A DNA stretch of 64,000 bases. Source: Aphis gossypii. Lineage: Eukaryota; Arthropoda; Insecta; Hemiptera; Aphididae. Under the pieces are notes generated by a model that ran no database searches, had not been told where the DNA came from, and was given only the letters and a program-made list of their open reading frames with translations. The stretch spans positions 80,391,260-80,455,259 of the forward strand of contig NC_065530.1 in assembly GCF_020184175.1 (NCBI RefSeq). Reading direction: 5' to 3'. The translations under genes were made by a program, and so were the position numbers. Positions 25,299 through 38,008 of the stretch are shown piece after piece; positions within the stretch are counted from its first letter, which is position 1, and the number at the start of each line of letters is the position of its first letter.

Positions 25299-26529
25299 AC
25301 CCGCTGTTGCCATTTAAAAGAAAATACAAGTTGTATTGTGCATGAGCACACTCAAAGATCTAAAAATAAAAAAAGTCATCAAGAAATGTGTGTTAATTCC
25401 CTATCTCTCCCAAAAACCGCATATCAATCCTATTGTGTGACTGGACAGAATAATTTAGTATTACCTTATTTAAAAGGAAACACACTGTGTATAAATATAG
25501 TTTTAACTATGTTTCTTGTTTTGATCAATATAATTTAATAACCATTTAAAGCTAATTTCTATAAGGGAAATTAGTTTTATGCAATTCAGGTAGCCGGTAG
25601 GTACCTACTCATCATAGGTACCTACTTGTAAAAATGAAAATGACATAACGATAATGTACTTATAAAACCAATTTAATTTGGTTTGCTATTTAACTGATTT
25701 GTCACCTGCAATGCAATGTATACAAATTTTGTGAGGTATAACGTAGGTATAAAAGAAAAATTCATCTATGTATCTATACAAACACAATTTACACTAAAAG
25801 ACAATTTAAGAAAATATTACGTCCGCAGAAATACCCAATTTTCCCTTCTATAGATCCGGTTCCGTGCTTACCTATGTTTAAACTTTAAACAGTAATATAT
25901 ATAGAGAGTTTAATTTACAACAATGGTTTACAGTATTATGTAGGTAACAATATTATTTTTTGTTATAAAAAAACTTCACGATTTCCAAAACTCAAACTAA
26001 GCTACATGAACAACATAATAATTAATAGGTGTCACAGATATATTATCTGAACTCAACGGCTTATGACTTTTAAATAAAATATATTATACCAACACTACAT
26101 GCAGTTACATCGGTACATGTTTATGTCTTGTTTCTATTAAATACAGTTGACATAAGAATGTCGATGTCGATTAGATATTGGATACAAGGAAAAGAAGATT
26201 AAACTGTAGGTAAATTAAATTTACGTATACCTAGTAAATAATATAATATATTTTTTTTATAAATTTTTACATAGCAACCGTTTGCTATACACAATCACCG
26301 TCTCGATTGGTAACATTCTCAGTGTCACACAAATTAACAGAATGAGCCCCGGCCATAAGACATAATATACATGTCAAAAAATAATTTACTAAAAAAACTG
26401 ACAACTATACATAGGTAAATAGGTAATTATATAATACTATATCTATATACATTATATAATGGATACATATAATACATAGTACATACATTACCTAAATTAA
26501 TTATACTCTTATAGGCTATACTCGTAGTT

Positions 26530-26775
26530 CAGGGGTGGCAAACCTTTTGAACACTACGTGCCAAAAAAATTACCCCCCCCCCTTTTTTTTTAGAGCGTAC
26601 CATGGAAAATATTATTTGTTATAATATTGAATGTTATATTCAATATTGTAAAAACAAATTTTAAATTTGTTTACGTATTACCTATAATATTATTTATAAT
26701 ATAATTAGAGTAAAAATCTTCGCATGTCTTCAAAATCATTTTGCATGCCAATATGCCATGGATTTGCCATCCCTG
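26530..26775. mobile_element. 246-bp hAT-like MITE (CAGGGGTGGCAAA family)
   Basis: Terminal inverted repeats CAGGGGTGGCAAACC and GGATTTGCCATCCCTG pair imperfectly. The interior carries GTGCCA/TGCCATG motifs and a C-run/T-run tract. Flanks TCGTAGTT and CTATAGTT look like a decayed 8-bp duplication. It belongs to the same family as the copy at 39658-39985. Confidence 0.75.
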
Positions 26776-29700
26776 CTATAGTTCATACTTATAGATAGGT
26801 AGGTAACCTATATAGGCTATACCTATGCTTGTATGTTATCCTTATCAATTTATCATATAAGTAGTATTCTGTGATACTATGGAATATAAACTCTTTAAAA
26901 ATCAGTAGGTACCTAACTATGTTGTTTAAAAGGGAGGGTATTTAAAAAATATTTACGCAAATTATTATTACCTAGGTACCTATCTACAATGTTGCAGTAG
27001 GTTCCTAATGTTTTATAATATTAATGTAGAATTTGTATACCTATGGTACCTATGTGAAATTATATATTTCCGGCAAACGTGTTTAACTTATAATAATATA
27101 TTAATATAACAATATTTTCAATTTTAAAATATTACAATAAATTATAAAAACAAAACATAGTCGAAGTGATCTCTATTATTAGCCTTATTGCATTTCCCTG
27201 CGTATAGTCATTACTGTTTAAAATGTAAGTTAAAAAAATATCTCTGTAATGTAATAGTATACGTATATTAATTATAATATACATATAATCTACTCATAAA
27301 TACATAATAATGACATAATTTAATATACTATATTATAGACGATACGTATACATAGTGCATTATTATAAACGACATGAACTATATAATAAGGTATATGCGG
27401 ACTATAATATTATAATTTATAATAGTTACTAATGCGACTACGGTTGATTTAATAGGGTAATAACAAGTTGAGAGGTTATCAACAATTTAAATAATTAATA
27501 AGTACTTACTACCAATGTAATATGTCCCATATACAGTTAATATCTAGTTGTTGAAAGGTTATAAAAATATCAATGATTTTATACTTTAAAGGCACGTATT
27601 AAAATGCCAATAAAATAACATGTTTTTTTTATTTTAATGAGCTTTTGCCAATAAACATTACAGCTCAGCAATTATAGGTACATATTTACATAATATAGCG
27701 TAACAAGTACACGAGCCATCACGAGTAGGTACCTATATAATATATATAGATAACGGTTACAACTTCCAATTAGATAAGTAGGTAGAAGCCAACAGGTAGA
27801 CCTTTATAGTAGATTACCTAATAAAATAATAAAATTAAAACAAAATATTTAAGTATAGTTTGTTGATTTAAATATTTAATTGATTTCGAATGAAGAATTA
27901 ATGTGTTATGCATGCTACAGTAAGCTTATATATAGTATCTAAATAAGTGCCTATATGGGTACATAACTTAAGTGTTTATGTCTTTAATAAAATTATAAAC
28001 TACAGAGCATTAGAAACAAGGAAAGTTTAATTAGATATTAGCCACTAGGTGTAGTGTTTTTTTTATGTTAGACAAGAACCATAACTAAGTAAGTATAGTA
28101 ATTAAATGCTGGTCTATCAAACTATTTAAAATGTTGCGATAAGAATAGTGAATTAGCGGTCCACCGATGAAAAATAATAATTTTTAGAATGAAATTCTAA
28201 AATTAATGGAATAATTACACAACATAATAGTTACAAAAAAAAGAAGGAAAAGATTATTGAAATGAATTTGATGGTATGGTACTGTGGCCTTTGTTGATTT
28301 TTTGAAATATTATAATAAAGCTTATATAATATATTATATAATTAATTATATACCTATCTGTACCTATATAATAATACAAATAAGTAGGTACTAGGTGTCT
28401 ACTGTCTAGGTATAGCCAGGTAGGCTGTAAATTATAAATACCAAAGTAGACGAGGTAGGTACTCCTATCTCCTTACTCTTCATAATATATTAGCATCGAT
28501 TATAAATTAAAAAACTATATTTATAATCAAATCAATGATGATTGGTAAATTGGTAGGTTCTATTATTTTAAGTGAATAATAATATACAATTTCAAACTCA
28601 ATAGTCAATTATACCTATTATAATTACGTTATATTTTATATCTTAAAATCTAAATCTGCTCAAAAATACTAAAACATGCTTATATAATGATACACATTAG
28701 GTACCTATATAAATTCAAAATAATAGTACCTACCTACTAACCTAGATACTTATATAGTTATATCTAATATATCACAATATCTGTGTAGCTGTAGATACTT
28801 AATAATGATTTTAAAAATATAATATAAATGCGTGTATGTCAGCGTATATCAATCATAATTAACGATCAATCAACGAAGTGACAACATAAAGTACGGTTTA
28901 CATAATAATTATTTAATATAAACATACTTATATAATTTAGGTATATTAGGTATTTATAAAATAAAAAATATGAATATATTTTTTTCTAGATTTTGTTATA
29001 CAATCTAAGTTTGAAGTTTTCGACTTTTTTTAGTTTATATGTTGATACGATGTTTTTTTTAGTAAATAATTTAAGATATACAAATTACAAATCATTTAAA
29101 ATTCTAAAATTAAAATATTAAATAATCCTATGAGATTTATTAGATAATATTCTTATTTTAATTTAATAAAAAGTCAATTCACTCTAATCTCTAATATACA
29201 TAACATGTTAATTGATATTTGGATTAGGTATTCAGAAAGTATAATTTGACAAATTATGCGTTTGTTAGACTAATACAACGCTAAACGATTGTATGGGTCA
29301 TGGTTGTAGCATCCTCTTAAAATGTAATACAAGGTTTCTCATAGTTGTTAATACAGCAATGAAAAAACATCGAAAATACATAATTATATAGTCTCAATTT
29401 TTTCAATAGTAAATTTTTATCATTTACTTTAGATTATAATAAATGAATTAATTTTATAATGCGTTTCACCAGTAAAAAGTGTGGATGTCAAACGTAAAAA
29501 ATTCCCAGCATTTTTCTTAAAAATGTGAAAAAATAGAAATTTTCATGCAAGACCAGTTTTAATAAAATCGATTTATTTTTATTTTGTGTTATTTCAAATA
29601 AAAGGAATAACTGATCGAGTTATTTATTATCTAACATTTTTTAGACATGATAACATTTAAAAAATATTTTGCGCTAATATTAAAATCGTTTTAAATTGAT

Positions 29701-30580
29701 TATACTTGTATTCGTTTTTTAGATTCTAATTTCTAAGTGAAATAATTAATTTATATGGCCATAACTCACTTACCCTCCATGGCTCCATGTAAACGCAACT
29801 ATACTTAATATTTATATGGTTATATACTTTAATACTTATATCGAGTTATATGTTTACTTTACTCTTCAATCTTTAAATGCTCTTCTTACATGATAATATC
29901 ATGACAAATTATAATGTACATGGCTTTTTATTATTACCTATTGAAAATATTGTATTTATTTTCATTATTTTACATTGCTACTAATACTAGTAATACTATT
30001 ATTTAACTATACTAGCCGCCTACATGACATCGTATTGTCACTTATTTATCTTTCTTATTTTATGTCATGATTAGTATTGTGGTCGTGTATTTAATATGTT
30101 AAGTTAAACTGGTGCATTTTGCCTTAATATTAATTTAGGAGAAATTGGTATATAAAGAAAGGAATTTTGAAGGCAATTGGTATTATATGCCTGCTGGGTT
30201 ATCTTCTCGGGAATTGTGAACTGCTAGATCTTTTGTACTTTTCTTCCTCGTACTTCAAGAATTTAAGGAAAAACAGGAATGAGCAGATAAATCTCCCGTT
30301 ATTAAGATTTTTCCATTATTGAATTATTCCCTTTTTTTTATATAATAAATAATTTATAATCGTCAAAAAAACCTATTTTAATATTAATAATATTTTGTAC
30401 ATTTATTGAAGTAAACCAATTTATCGTCATAAGATCTTTCGCGGGTAAAAGTTGATGAAAATTTTTTAAGAATTTTAAAAATGGATTAGACATTTGATGA
30501 CAAAAGTTTTTGATTCACGATTGATATATTTATTGAAATATACTAGGTAAAAATACTAACATGAGATATTTTCCTATAAA

Positions 30581-30944
30581 TGGGAGTGGCGGTCATCGAT
30601 TATAACGTAAAAAGTTCTCTTATAAATAGTGCCGGCGACCCGGACACCCGATACACTGATGAATGATGGGCGATGGGCCCGTGCCCCGTAGGCGAGTTGT
30701 TACTTGTTTTATTGCCGACAGAGTTCGCACGAGTCGTTTATTATCTTATAGGAAAAAACCAATAGCCTAAGAATAAAAATTGATAATGATAAGGAAATTC
30801 TGTCGTCAAATCGAAGTCGATGGTTTTGTGTCGGCCATCCAAATCCGGTTCTCTTGTTATGATAATTTTTATTTACCTACTGTAGGTAAACACTGAACCA
30901 AAGTATACTTTTTTTGTAACTCGCTTAACTTCAATGTGTGCCGA
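30581..30944 (+). promoter_or_regulatory. Upstream region and 5' UTR of the APC11 locus
   Basis: A GC-richer block at about 30630-30740 precedes the first APC11 exon and is the likely promoter. A 12-codon upstream reading frame (ATG 30934, stop 30967-30969) overlaps the APC11 start in another frame. Confidence 0.4.
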
Positions 30945-32054
30945 ATGCCGGAAACACCAAAGAAATTGAAAGTTGTGGTCAAAGGTAAAGAAACAACACC
31001 GTTTGCCAAAATGTGGTTACGAATAATTTTGATTACTAATATTACTAATACTTCATAGTTTCATATGTAGTTCATTTGTGCATTTTAGTGGGCTTCTATC
31101 GATTAATATTAGTGAAAATTCTGAAAATAGTTTTTAAATAATTGTATTTCGATGTATTAGAGTGAATTGCCCAGTAGTTGACTTTATATAATCACAAGTC
31201 TTAATTTAAGGTGAACAATTTAAATTCCGAAAACTGATCCAGTATAGTATAAGTATAATGTATCTCTTCAAATATTCATGTAGATCTTTCAGATATTTTC
31301 TTTAGGCTATTTTGATCGTTATTGTGATAATAATCTATTAAAGTTTTTGTATACCTAAATAATATTTTATAGTTGTACAACAAACTTAATAAAATGTAAT
31401 GTTTTTCGCTTTATCATTGTTATACTGTTACTTTAAAACAAGTTTTGATTGTAAAATTAGTAAGATGTGCAAGACCACATTAGGTTTATAATACCTAATG
31501 CTAAAATTACAGAACACAATTAAAAGAAATTAATGACAAATTTAGGCAATTGTATAGTTTTGTTTTATTTAACTGTCACTTGTCAAAACTGAATTTAATC
31601 AACAGTCTAATTTTTACACAGAATTTTATTTAAAAAAAATACTGTTAACTCGACTTTCGAACAGGTCTTATTTACTGCTTTAAATTAGTACATAATATAT
31701 GTTATTCATTTATAAATATAGTATGTAATTGTTTTATATTATATTTTAGACGTACTTGGCGTTGCACAATGGCGCTGGGTAGCCAATGACGATACCTGTG
31801 GTATTTGTCGAGTGGCGTTTGAAGCTTGCTGTCCTGACTGCAAGTTTGCTGGTGACGATTGTCCTTTAGGTGGATTAATTAATTAATGATGATCAAGTAA
31901 ATGTTGATACTTATTCAGTTAATATTCTATTGTTTCAGTGTGGGGTCAGTGTTCACATTGCTTCCACATTCATTGCATAATGAAATGGCTCAACGCCCAG
32001 TCCGTACACCATCAGTGCCCGATGTGTCGTCAGGAGTGGAAGTTTCGAGAGTAG
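30945..32054 (+). CDS. APC11: Anaphase-promoting complex subunit 11 (RING-H2 ubiquitin ligase subunit)
   Basis: Catalytic RING subunit of the APC/C; it binds the E2 enzyme and, with the cullin-like APC2, ubiquitinates cyclins and securin. Exons 30945-30984, 31750-31869 and 31939-32054 splice in phase (276 nt, 91 aa; human has 84). Seen: AQWRWVANDDTCGICR, CCPDCKFAGDDCPL, then VWGQCSHCFHIHCIMKWLNA and CPMCRQEWKFRE at the C-terminus. This is the complete zinc-ligand pattern of the APC11/RBX RING-H2 family. The N-terminus has about seven extra residues (MPETPKK) before the conserved start. The start ATG has C at -3, a weak context. The last exon overlaps the FAM89-like frame by 70 bp. Confidence 0.95.
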
Positions 32055-32638
32055 ACTCAGATTTATTATCACCTTTATCGTTGTCTTATGATTCCGAACT
32101 ACCACCTCTACCTGAAAGCCTTAGTCGTTTAAGCCTGTATGATGTACCACCACGTTCTAAACCTGAACCTGCTCGACGTCATTCACCTAAACCAACAGAA
32201 CTTGTTGGCTCACCTAAACAAGTACGTCAGTCACCAATACCATCTGAACATTCTGATAAACGTCCAACTGAAAAACCGCCAGTTCCACCTAGGAAACCGT
32301 CATCTGTTGACCTAAAACTCGCACATCTCCGAAATGAAATGGTATATAACATTAATATTAAATTTATTCAGTTTCTATTTTCTATTGTTATTTATATGTT
32401 TAAGGCAAGTCTACGTCAAATGGATTTACAACTTTTGTCTCAGTTACGGCAGCTCAATGATTCTATTAGTTCATATAGACAAGAATTGATTATGAACATG
32501 GATTCTTATTCATCATCAGACACTGATGGCTCAGATACTACATCAGTCTATTCAAATGTAACTCCCAGCAGTTTCGATTTATCTCGTTCCTCAACACAGT
32601 CAACTCCCAAACGTCCACCAACATCTACAGATTTATGA
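31985..32638 (+). CDS. FAM89/LRAP25-like protein overlapping the APC11 3' end
   Basis: Exons 31985-32341 and 32405-32638 give 196 aa if translation starts at the first available in-frame ATG of exon 3 (good GAAATGG context). Seen: LPPLPESLSRLSL, matching the LPPLP-x-x-L-S-x-L block of FAM89, a Pro-rich middle with KPPVPPRKP (an SH3-ligand-like motif), then LAHLRNEM joined over the intron to ASLRQMDLQLLSQLRQLND, which matches the leucine-rich core of FAM89A/B. A Ser/Asp/Thr-rich tail follows. Mammalian FAM89B (LRAP25) is an adaptor linking LIMK1 and MRCK at the lamellipodium; that function is family knowledge, not shown here. The first 70 bp lie in APC11 coding sequence, one frame away. The true start is uncertain: a separate promoter, intron-2 retention (start 31901) or an alternative acceptor are possible. 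Confidence 0.8.
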   Translation: MAQRPVRTPSVPDVSSGVEVSRVDSDLLSPLSLSYDSELPPLPESLSRLSLYDVPPRSKPEPARRHSPKPTELVGSPKQVRQSPIPSEHSDKRPTEKPPVPPRKPSSVDLKLAHLRNEMVYNINIKFIQFLFSIVIYMFKASLRQMDLQLLSQLRQLNDSISSYRQELIMNMDSYSSSDTDGSDTTSVYSNVTPSSFDLSRSSTQSTPKRPPTSTDL

Positions 32639-32725
32639 AAATATGGTATTAAACGTAAACTGGGCTGTCTTTTTATAAATATTTTTTACTAATAATTATT
32701 ATATTATGTAATTACAATTTAAGAC

Positions 32726-32731
32726 AATAAA
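32726..32731 (+). terminator. Candidate poly(A) signal of the APC11/FAM89 locus
   Basis: AATAAA lies 88 nt after the FAM89-like stop codon. No clear signal is seen between the APC11 stop (32054) and 32638, which suggests that APC11 transcripts also run through the FAM89-like frame. Confidence 0.4.
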
Positions 32732-34757
32732 ATTTACTTACTTTCATGAAAGTGTACAATATATATTTAATAGTATTCCTTGCTTATCATGATGATACAA
32801 CACTAATTTTTACCAACTAATAAGAAAATTAATGAATGTGTATAATATACTATAATTATTTTATAAATTGCAAGTTAATACATTTTTAAGAGATTAACAT
32901 ATTTGTTTTGTTTTTATTGTTAAGTATTGGAGCTTAAATTTGTAGAAAAAAAGGTATTTTTATTTAGTTTAAAATTAAAATTACAATAATATGATAGACG
33001 ACATAAGTGTTTTAACAATTGATAACTCAGTGAAACAATTCTGTGCTTTATCAATTTTAGGACTAAATTACTAAAACAACATTTTTTTGCAGTAAAACTA
33101 ATTTATTATTTGATTATAGATAAAGAATTCCAATAACAATTCAATCTATAAACTAAATTAGTTTAACAAGAAATGTTCAAGTATAAAATTAAACAACCTT
33201 CGCCAATGAGTCATTACAATGATTATGTTGTCGAATTTATTAATCACCCACTCAGAAATGTAATAGATTGTGAAAAACTTTTAGGTTGATGACGTATACA
33301 AATTACCTGAGTGGAAAAAGAATGTTTGAAATGCATGAGGAAAAACTATTTATTAAGAATAAAAATATATTTCTTTAGTGCTAGTATTAGAACAGCTGCC
33401 TTCAACAAAGTTGGTCTTGTTATAAAATCAAAAAAAATATTTGAAAAAATATTGTCATGTACGGGTTCGTTAAAAAATTAATGAGTACATCTATATAAAT
33501 ATTGATTGTAATGAATAAAATATTAATGTATGATTATTTGTAAATGACACGGTTTTTTTAAATTTTTAATAATTACTCACTAAGATAAACTTTAAGAAAC
33601 GTCCAATTTATTGTATTATGAGTAAACAATTACACTGCAAAATATAAATATCTGTTAATTTTTAAAAGTAAAAAAATTGTCCATCAAATTACAAGTATTT
33701 TTTTACTTTTTATTCATGAGTTTTTATAACTTATACACCATATTAACAAACGAATACACATTAAAAAAAAAAACACATAATATTAACCAAAACCTTAATT
33801 TTATTCAGGCAAATTTTGTATTTACAAAAGAATAAAAACAATGATTTATATAAAATTAATCTATTACTGTTTGTGAGTTTAAAATATAAATAAAGTAAAC
33901 TTAAGTGCTTATAATGAAGTTATATCAAATAACTGCTTAACATTGCATCTAACACAAAATATTATATTCAAGTACCTAATTACCTTGTACATACCTACTG
34001 TGTACACATAAAATAAACAAAAATTCATAATTCATTACAATATGGTTTATACACAAGTAAGTATTCATGTTATATTTGGCAACGTTTTAGGTATAAGGAA
34101 TACTATTTTTTTAGTAGATTAATTTAATAATACAATATTTTAAAATTTATAATTATATTTTCAAGGCTATAAAGTGGCATTTTATGGATAAAATATTTTA
34201 TAAATAAACCTTCTAGAGTAATTGTAAACAGAATAGAAAGTTCCAGAAAATTAAATTAATTTTTGTATTTAATCTAAAATAATATTGAATGTTGTACTTG
34301 TGTCAGTCAAACTTAAATGCATTTTTTTGTATTCTATTTAATGAATTCACACGATCTTATTTACTTGGAGAATACAATATAATTTATAAATTATAATACT
34401 ATGTTCATAAAAAAAAAATAATACATAAATAAATATTTTTTTTTAAATCACAGAACACTTAAAAATTAAGAAACAATATTAGTTTTAATTTTATTAAGGT
34501 TAGTTTTTAATTTATAAAAGGTATAATATACTGTTTAATCTTTATGCACGCATAGAAGTAAACCTATTATAAAGTAATTCAAATTAAATTTGATCAAATG
34601 TATTATTTTAAAACAAAAAGGCAAACATTCAAACCCTTGTGAAACACATTTAAAATAAAAATATTAAATAGAATAACTTTAGTCCATAATGAAAATACCA
34701 TAAACATAAATTTCTGAATACAAACAGTACATACTAAAGTACAATTTAAATATTCAT
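32732..34757. other. AT-rich convergent intergenic region
   Basis: About 2 kb between two convergent genes, including both 3' UTRs. Only low-complexity A/T sequence is seen; no gene or element was recognised. Confidence 0.6.
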
Positions 34758-34763
34758 TTTATT
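34758..34763 (-). terminator. Candidate poly(A) signal of TMEM33
   Basis: AATAAA on the minus strand about 205 nt after the TMEM33 stop codon. A second copy lies at 34490-34495. Confidence 0.3.
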
Positions 34764-34967
34764 TTAAATAGAAGAACCGGAACCAAATAAAATAATAAAA
34801 TAATAATAAATAAACAAAAAATCCAAGCAATATTTTTCATACATTTAGTACGTTTATCCAAATGGCATTTCTATATCTCTAAGACTAATGAAACATGTGT
34901 TAGATAAGTCCCATCAACATGTACTTAAATAAAAATATGATAATGACAATGAATAAGTCAAAGATTA

Positions 34968-37890
34968 TTAATTTTGTGGTACTACGGGAGCCATCCGACT
35001 AATGGTAGCAATACCCGATAAAATAGCAGATCGCAAAAATGACGGTGTGCCTGATTTGTTTGCAAAGTTTTCAGCTGCTATACGAAGGTCTGTAAACATT
35101 AGTCTTGTATGCGGATTACGTTGTGAAGCATATCGTAATGTGAGGAAATGATAGTAGAATACAATAGACAACAATCCAGAGCGGCCAAAGAATGACATGA
35201 ATAATGTGAGAGGCATAACTAAGATTTCAGAGAAGGCAATCAGGCGTAATATACTTCGTGATTGGAACTCAACCAAAGATATCAATAGTCGAGCACCCCA
35301 CCATGCATTTTGACCAAGAAGCTGAAAATTTTTTTTTATGATTAGTAATTTTTTATTATTAAATAAATATTATACTTACATCAAGTAAAGTTAGAGAATA
35401 GCTGGCAAAGTGTACCGTTGAAAATAAAAACACTGGCAGGATTACAACTGAAATAAATCTATGTTAAGGAAAACATTAAATCGCAGTTTAAATTCAAATC
35501 AAAAATATTTTATATATTTAATAGATCATAAAAATATGTTGAATATTTAAAGGATACGGATATTGGGTGACACATATAAAAATATCACTGAGTACAATAG
35601 GTAATGGCAACTGTCTTCTTTGAATAATTGTGTCAGGAACTGTAAAGAAATTTGCATGGCTGGCAAACGTTGATGAAGACGCAATGCACTTGTAGCTGCA
35701 TTTGCCAATAAAATTCTATAATACGCACTAGCTGGGTTCCTAAAAATTAAAAATTTACATAAATCTACCTATTTATTTATATATATATATAAAAAACAAA
35801 AATGTATTATACTTTTTCTATCTCAGGTAACTTTAGTAAACTTACTATTAAAATTTTTTATCAATTTAAAATCTATTTAATTTTCAACTTTCAATATTGC
35901 ATTTTCCATCAATTCAATTATAAAAAAAATCCAAAAACCTTTTTATAGTTTTATTTGCACTCTAATGACAATAATGAATAAAAAATCTTACATTTTAATA
36001 TGTTTTAAATAAATTAAATTAGAGTATACTTTTTCATTAGGAAAGTGTTGTAATTGTAGGTATAATAAATACAATTTATAATCATTATAACTAAGAAAGT
36101 CAGTTTGGTGATGCTATGAGTTAGATGAATAAATTTAATATTATGGCTGTACACCCTGTCAACTTTTATAATAATTTTTTGAATGATTAAAAATATTAAT
36201 TTATTCATTGAAGATAATATTATAGAATAATTGTAAATTTATGAATGTTAATAATAATAGATTATTTAATGTAAGTACATTGTTAATTTTAAATTTAATA
36301 AGATCTATTGGTAATTATTAATTACAATTAGGTAGGTACCTAAGTAGCATATATATTCTTCAGTAGATATAGGTAAAATAATAACATTTTAGAATAAGTA
36401 ATTAAATTTGAGGTCATATTATGATTATAGCATAATGGCCTTGTACAATGCTATGACATGTTCAGTAAGACAAGATATCTAATTAACATAATCAATATTT
36501 TTCAGTTTTATAATTCTTAAGTAATATAAAATAAACTTCAAATTTCAATATACCAAAAAAAGTTTGATTGTTATTAAAATTAAAATGTTAATTTTATTAA
36601 CAGAAAAAAATGGATAGTATACATGTTAAATAAATTGATCATCGAAACGTTAATAGTTTAGAAATCATATGATTATTGTAGACCACAATAAAGTGTCAAT
36701 TCTAATGTATTCCCCAATTGTATTCCAAAATCAAATATTAATTTTACAGGGACTGAAATTAAGATTATTTGAAAAATATGGGAATACAATCAATGCAATT
36801 TAAGTATTAAATAACCTATTATGTTTTACCATATTATTTTTCTATTATATTACTATTATATATCTACTGTTTAATGCTAAAAAATTATTTAATTTTAATA
36901 ATTCAGATAATTATTTGATCACTATATAGCGTACAATTTAGTAAAGGGTAGACACAAATGAATTCCAGCCCTGAGCTTTTTTCATTATTTATTACTTTAA
37001 AGATCCCTTTTATATAATTTATTTGGTCATTAATAAAACATAATACCTATTATCTCTAACAATATTCAAGATATTTCATACTATATCAGTGGTTATAATT
37101 TTTTTTTTTTAAATTATTAGTAGGTATTTACTTCATATAATTTATAGCTACAACTAATATTATAATAGGTAGGTGTATAATGTCATTTTGCATCCTTTTT
37201 TCATTCTTAAATCTACTCCTGATTTTAATGTTATGTTCAATCTATCATTTAGTCAATAATATAATATTAAATGATTATGTAATTGCATTATGTTTTCTGA
37301 TTGATAAACAATAAATTATTATAATGATATTTTTTAGCTTCACTTTCAGTCTTCAAACATAAATATATAAGTAAAAAAATATAATTGAATATCTTATAGG
37401 AAACTGAAAAAAAACATATTAACTTAAGTATAGAAAATGAGTTAAAAATACAAGTTTTTATTATTTCAATCAAAATTAAAGTATTAAAAGACAGGAAATC
37501 TTTATCAATCAAAACAAATGGGTACCTAATATAGAAAAATGTTAGAACATTAATTAAGAATGATACTAAAATAGAAAGTTGTTTATTCAGTAAGTACCTA
37601 AGTACTTTAATTTCAAACCTAAGTAATGTGCATTTATAAATAAATTTTATTTCATACCTAAAACACGAGTTGATAGCAAGGTTAATGTGTACATATACAT
37701 TGGAAACATTGGAAAAAGAAAATTTATCTTACCAGAAAAGTGGCAGAATGTATGCAAATGTAAAAACAATTGTTGCCAATCTTGTACACCAAAGAGATAC
37801 TTCAACTTTATGTGATATAACATGTTGTTTAAGAGCTTCAATACCCTTTGGTCTAGTTTCACTATCTGTTCCAGCGTCGCCTTCAGCCAT
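34968..37890 (-). CDS. TMEM33: Transmembrane protein 33 (TMEM33/Pom33 family; Kr-h2 homologue)
   Basis: Multi-pass ER and nuclear-envelope protein; family members bind reticulons and take part in ER tubule shaping, the unfolded-protein response and, in yeast, nuclear pore distribution. Four coding exons, 37733-37890, 35558-35739, 35380-35447 and 34968-35321, splice in phase (762 nt, 253 aa; human 247). Seen: N-terminal MAEGDAG, a first hydrophobic helix (LATIVFTFAYILPLFW), YYRILLANAATSALRLHQRLP (family signature), KEDSCHYLLYSVIFLYVSPN, further membrane segments LPVFLFSTVHFASYSLTLL and SEILVMPLTLFMSFFG, and YYHFLTLRYASQRNPHTR near the C-terminus. A non-coding 5' exon ends at 38008 (GTAAGTGG donor) and joins 37928 over a 79-nt intron. 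Confidence 0.95.
35740..37732 (-). other. Large first coding intron of TMEM33
   Basis: About 2 kb of AT-rich sequence bounded by GTAAGA and a TTTTTAG acceptor. It includes a TAGGTACCTA palindrome near 36334. No nested gene was recognised. Confidence 0.75.
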
Positions 37891-38008
37891 GATTGATTGG
37901 GCGAATTTAAAACTTTTATTGAAGAAAACTAAAAAATAAAACTAATATCAATGGCATAAAAAAAAATTTAATCCACTGAAAAGCCTGAGATTTAAAATTC
38001 CACTTACC

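Larger units (their letters stand above)
22348..30580. other. Long AT-rich intergenic region
   Basis: About 8 kb without recognisable genes. It contains two MITE-like elements (listed separately), many TAGGTACCTA-type palindromes between 25.5 and 28.8 kb, and homopolymer runs. The 112-codon plus frame at 25200-25538 begins inside a MITE and has no recognised domain, so it is not called a gene. Confidence 0.6.

Noticed and set aside
25200..25538. 112-codon plus ORF
   Set aside because: It begins within a MITE, has no recognised domain and no neighbouring exons.
31901..32638. Single uninterrupted 245-codon ORF as the FAM89-like gene
   Set aside because: It starts inside APC11 intron 2 and reads through the 63-nt intron, which interrupts the conserved LRNEM|ASLRQMD block; the spliced form fits the family better. 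Kept only as an alternative isoform.
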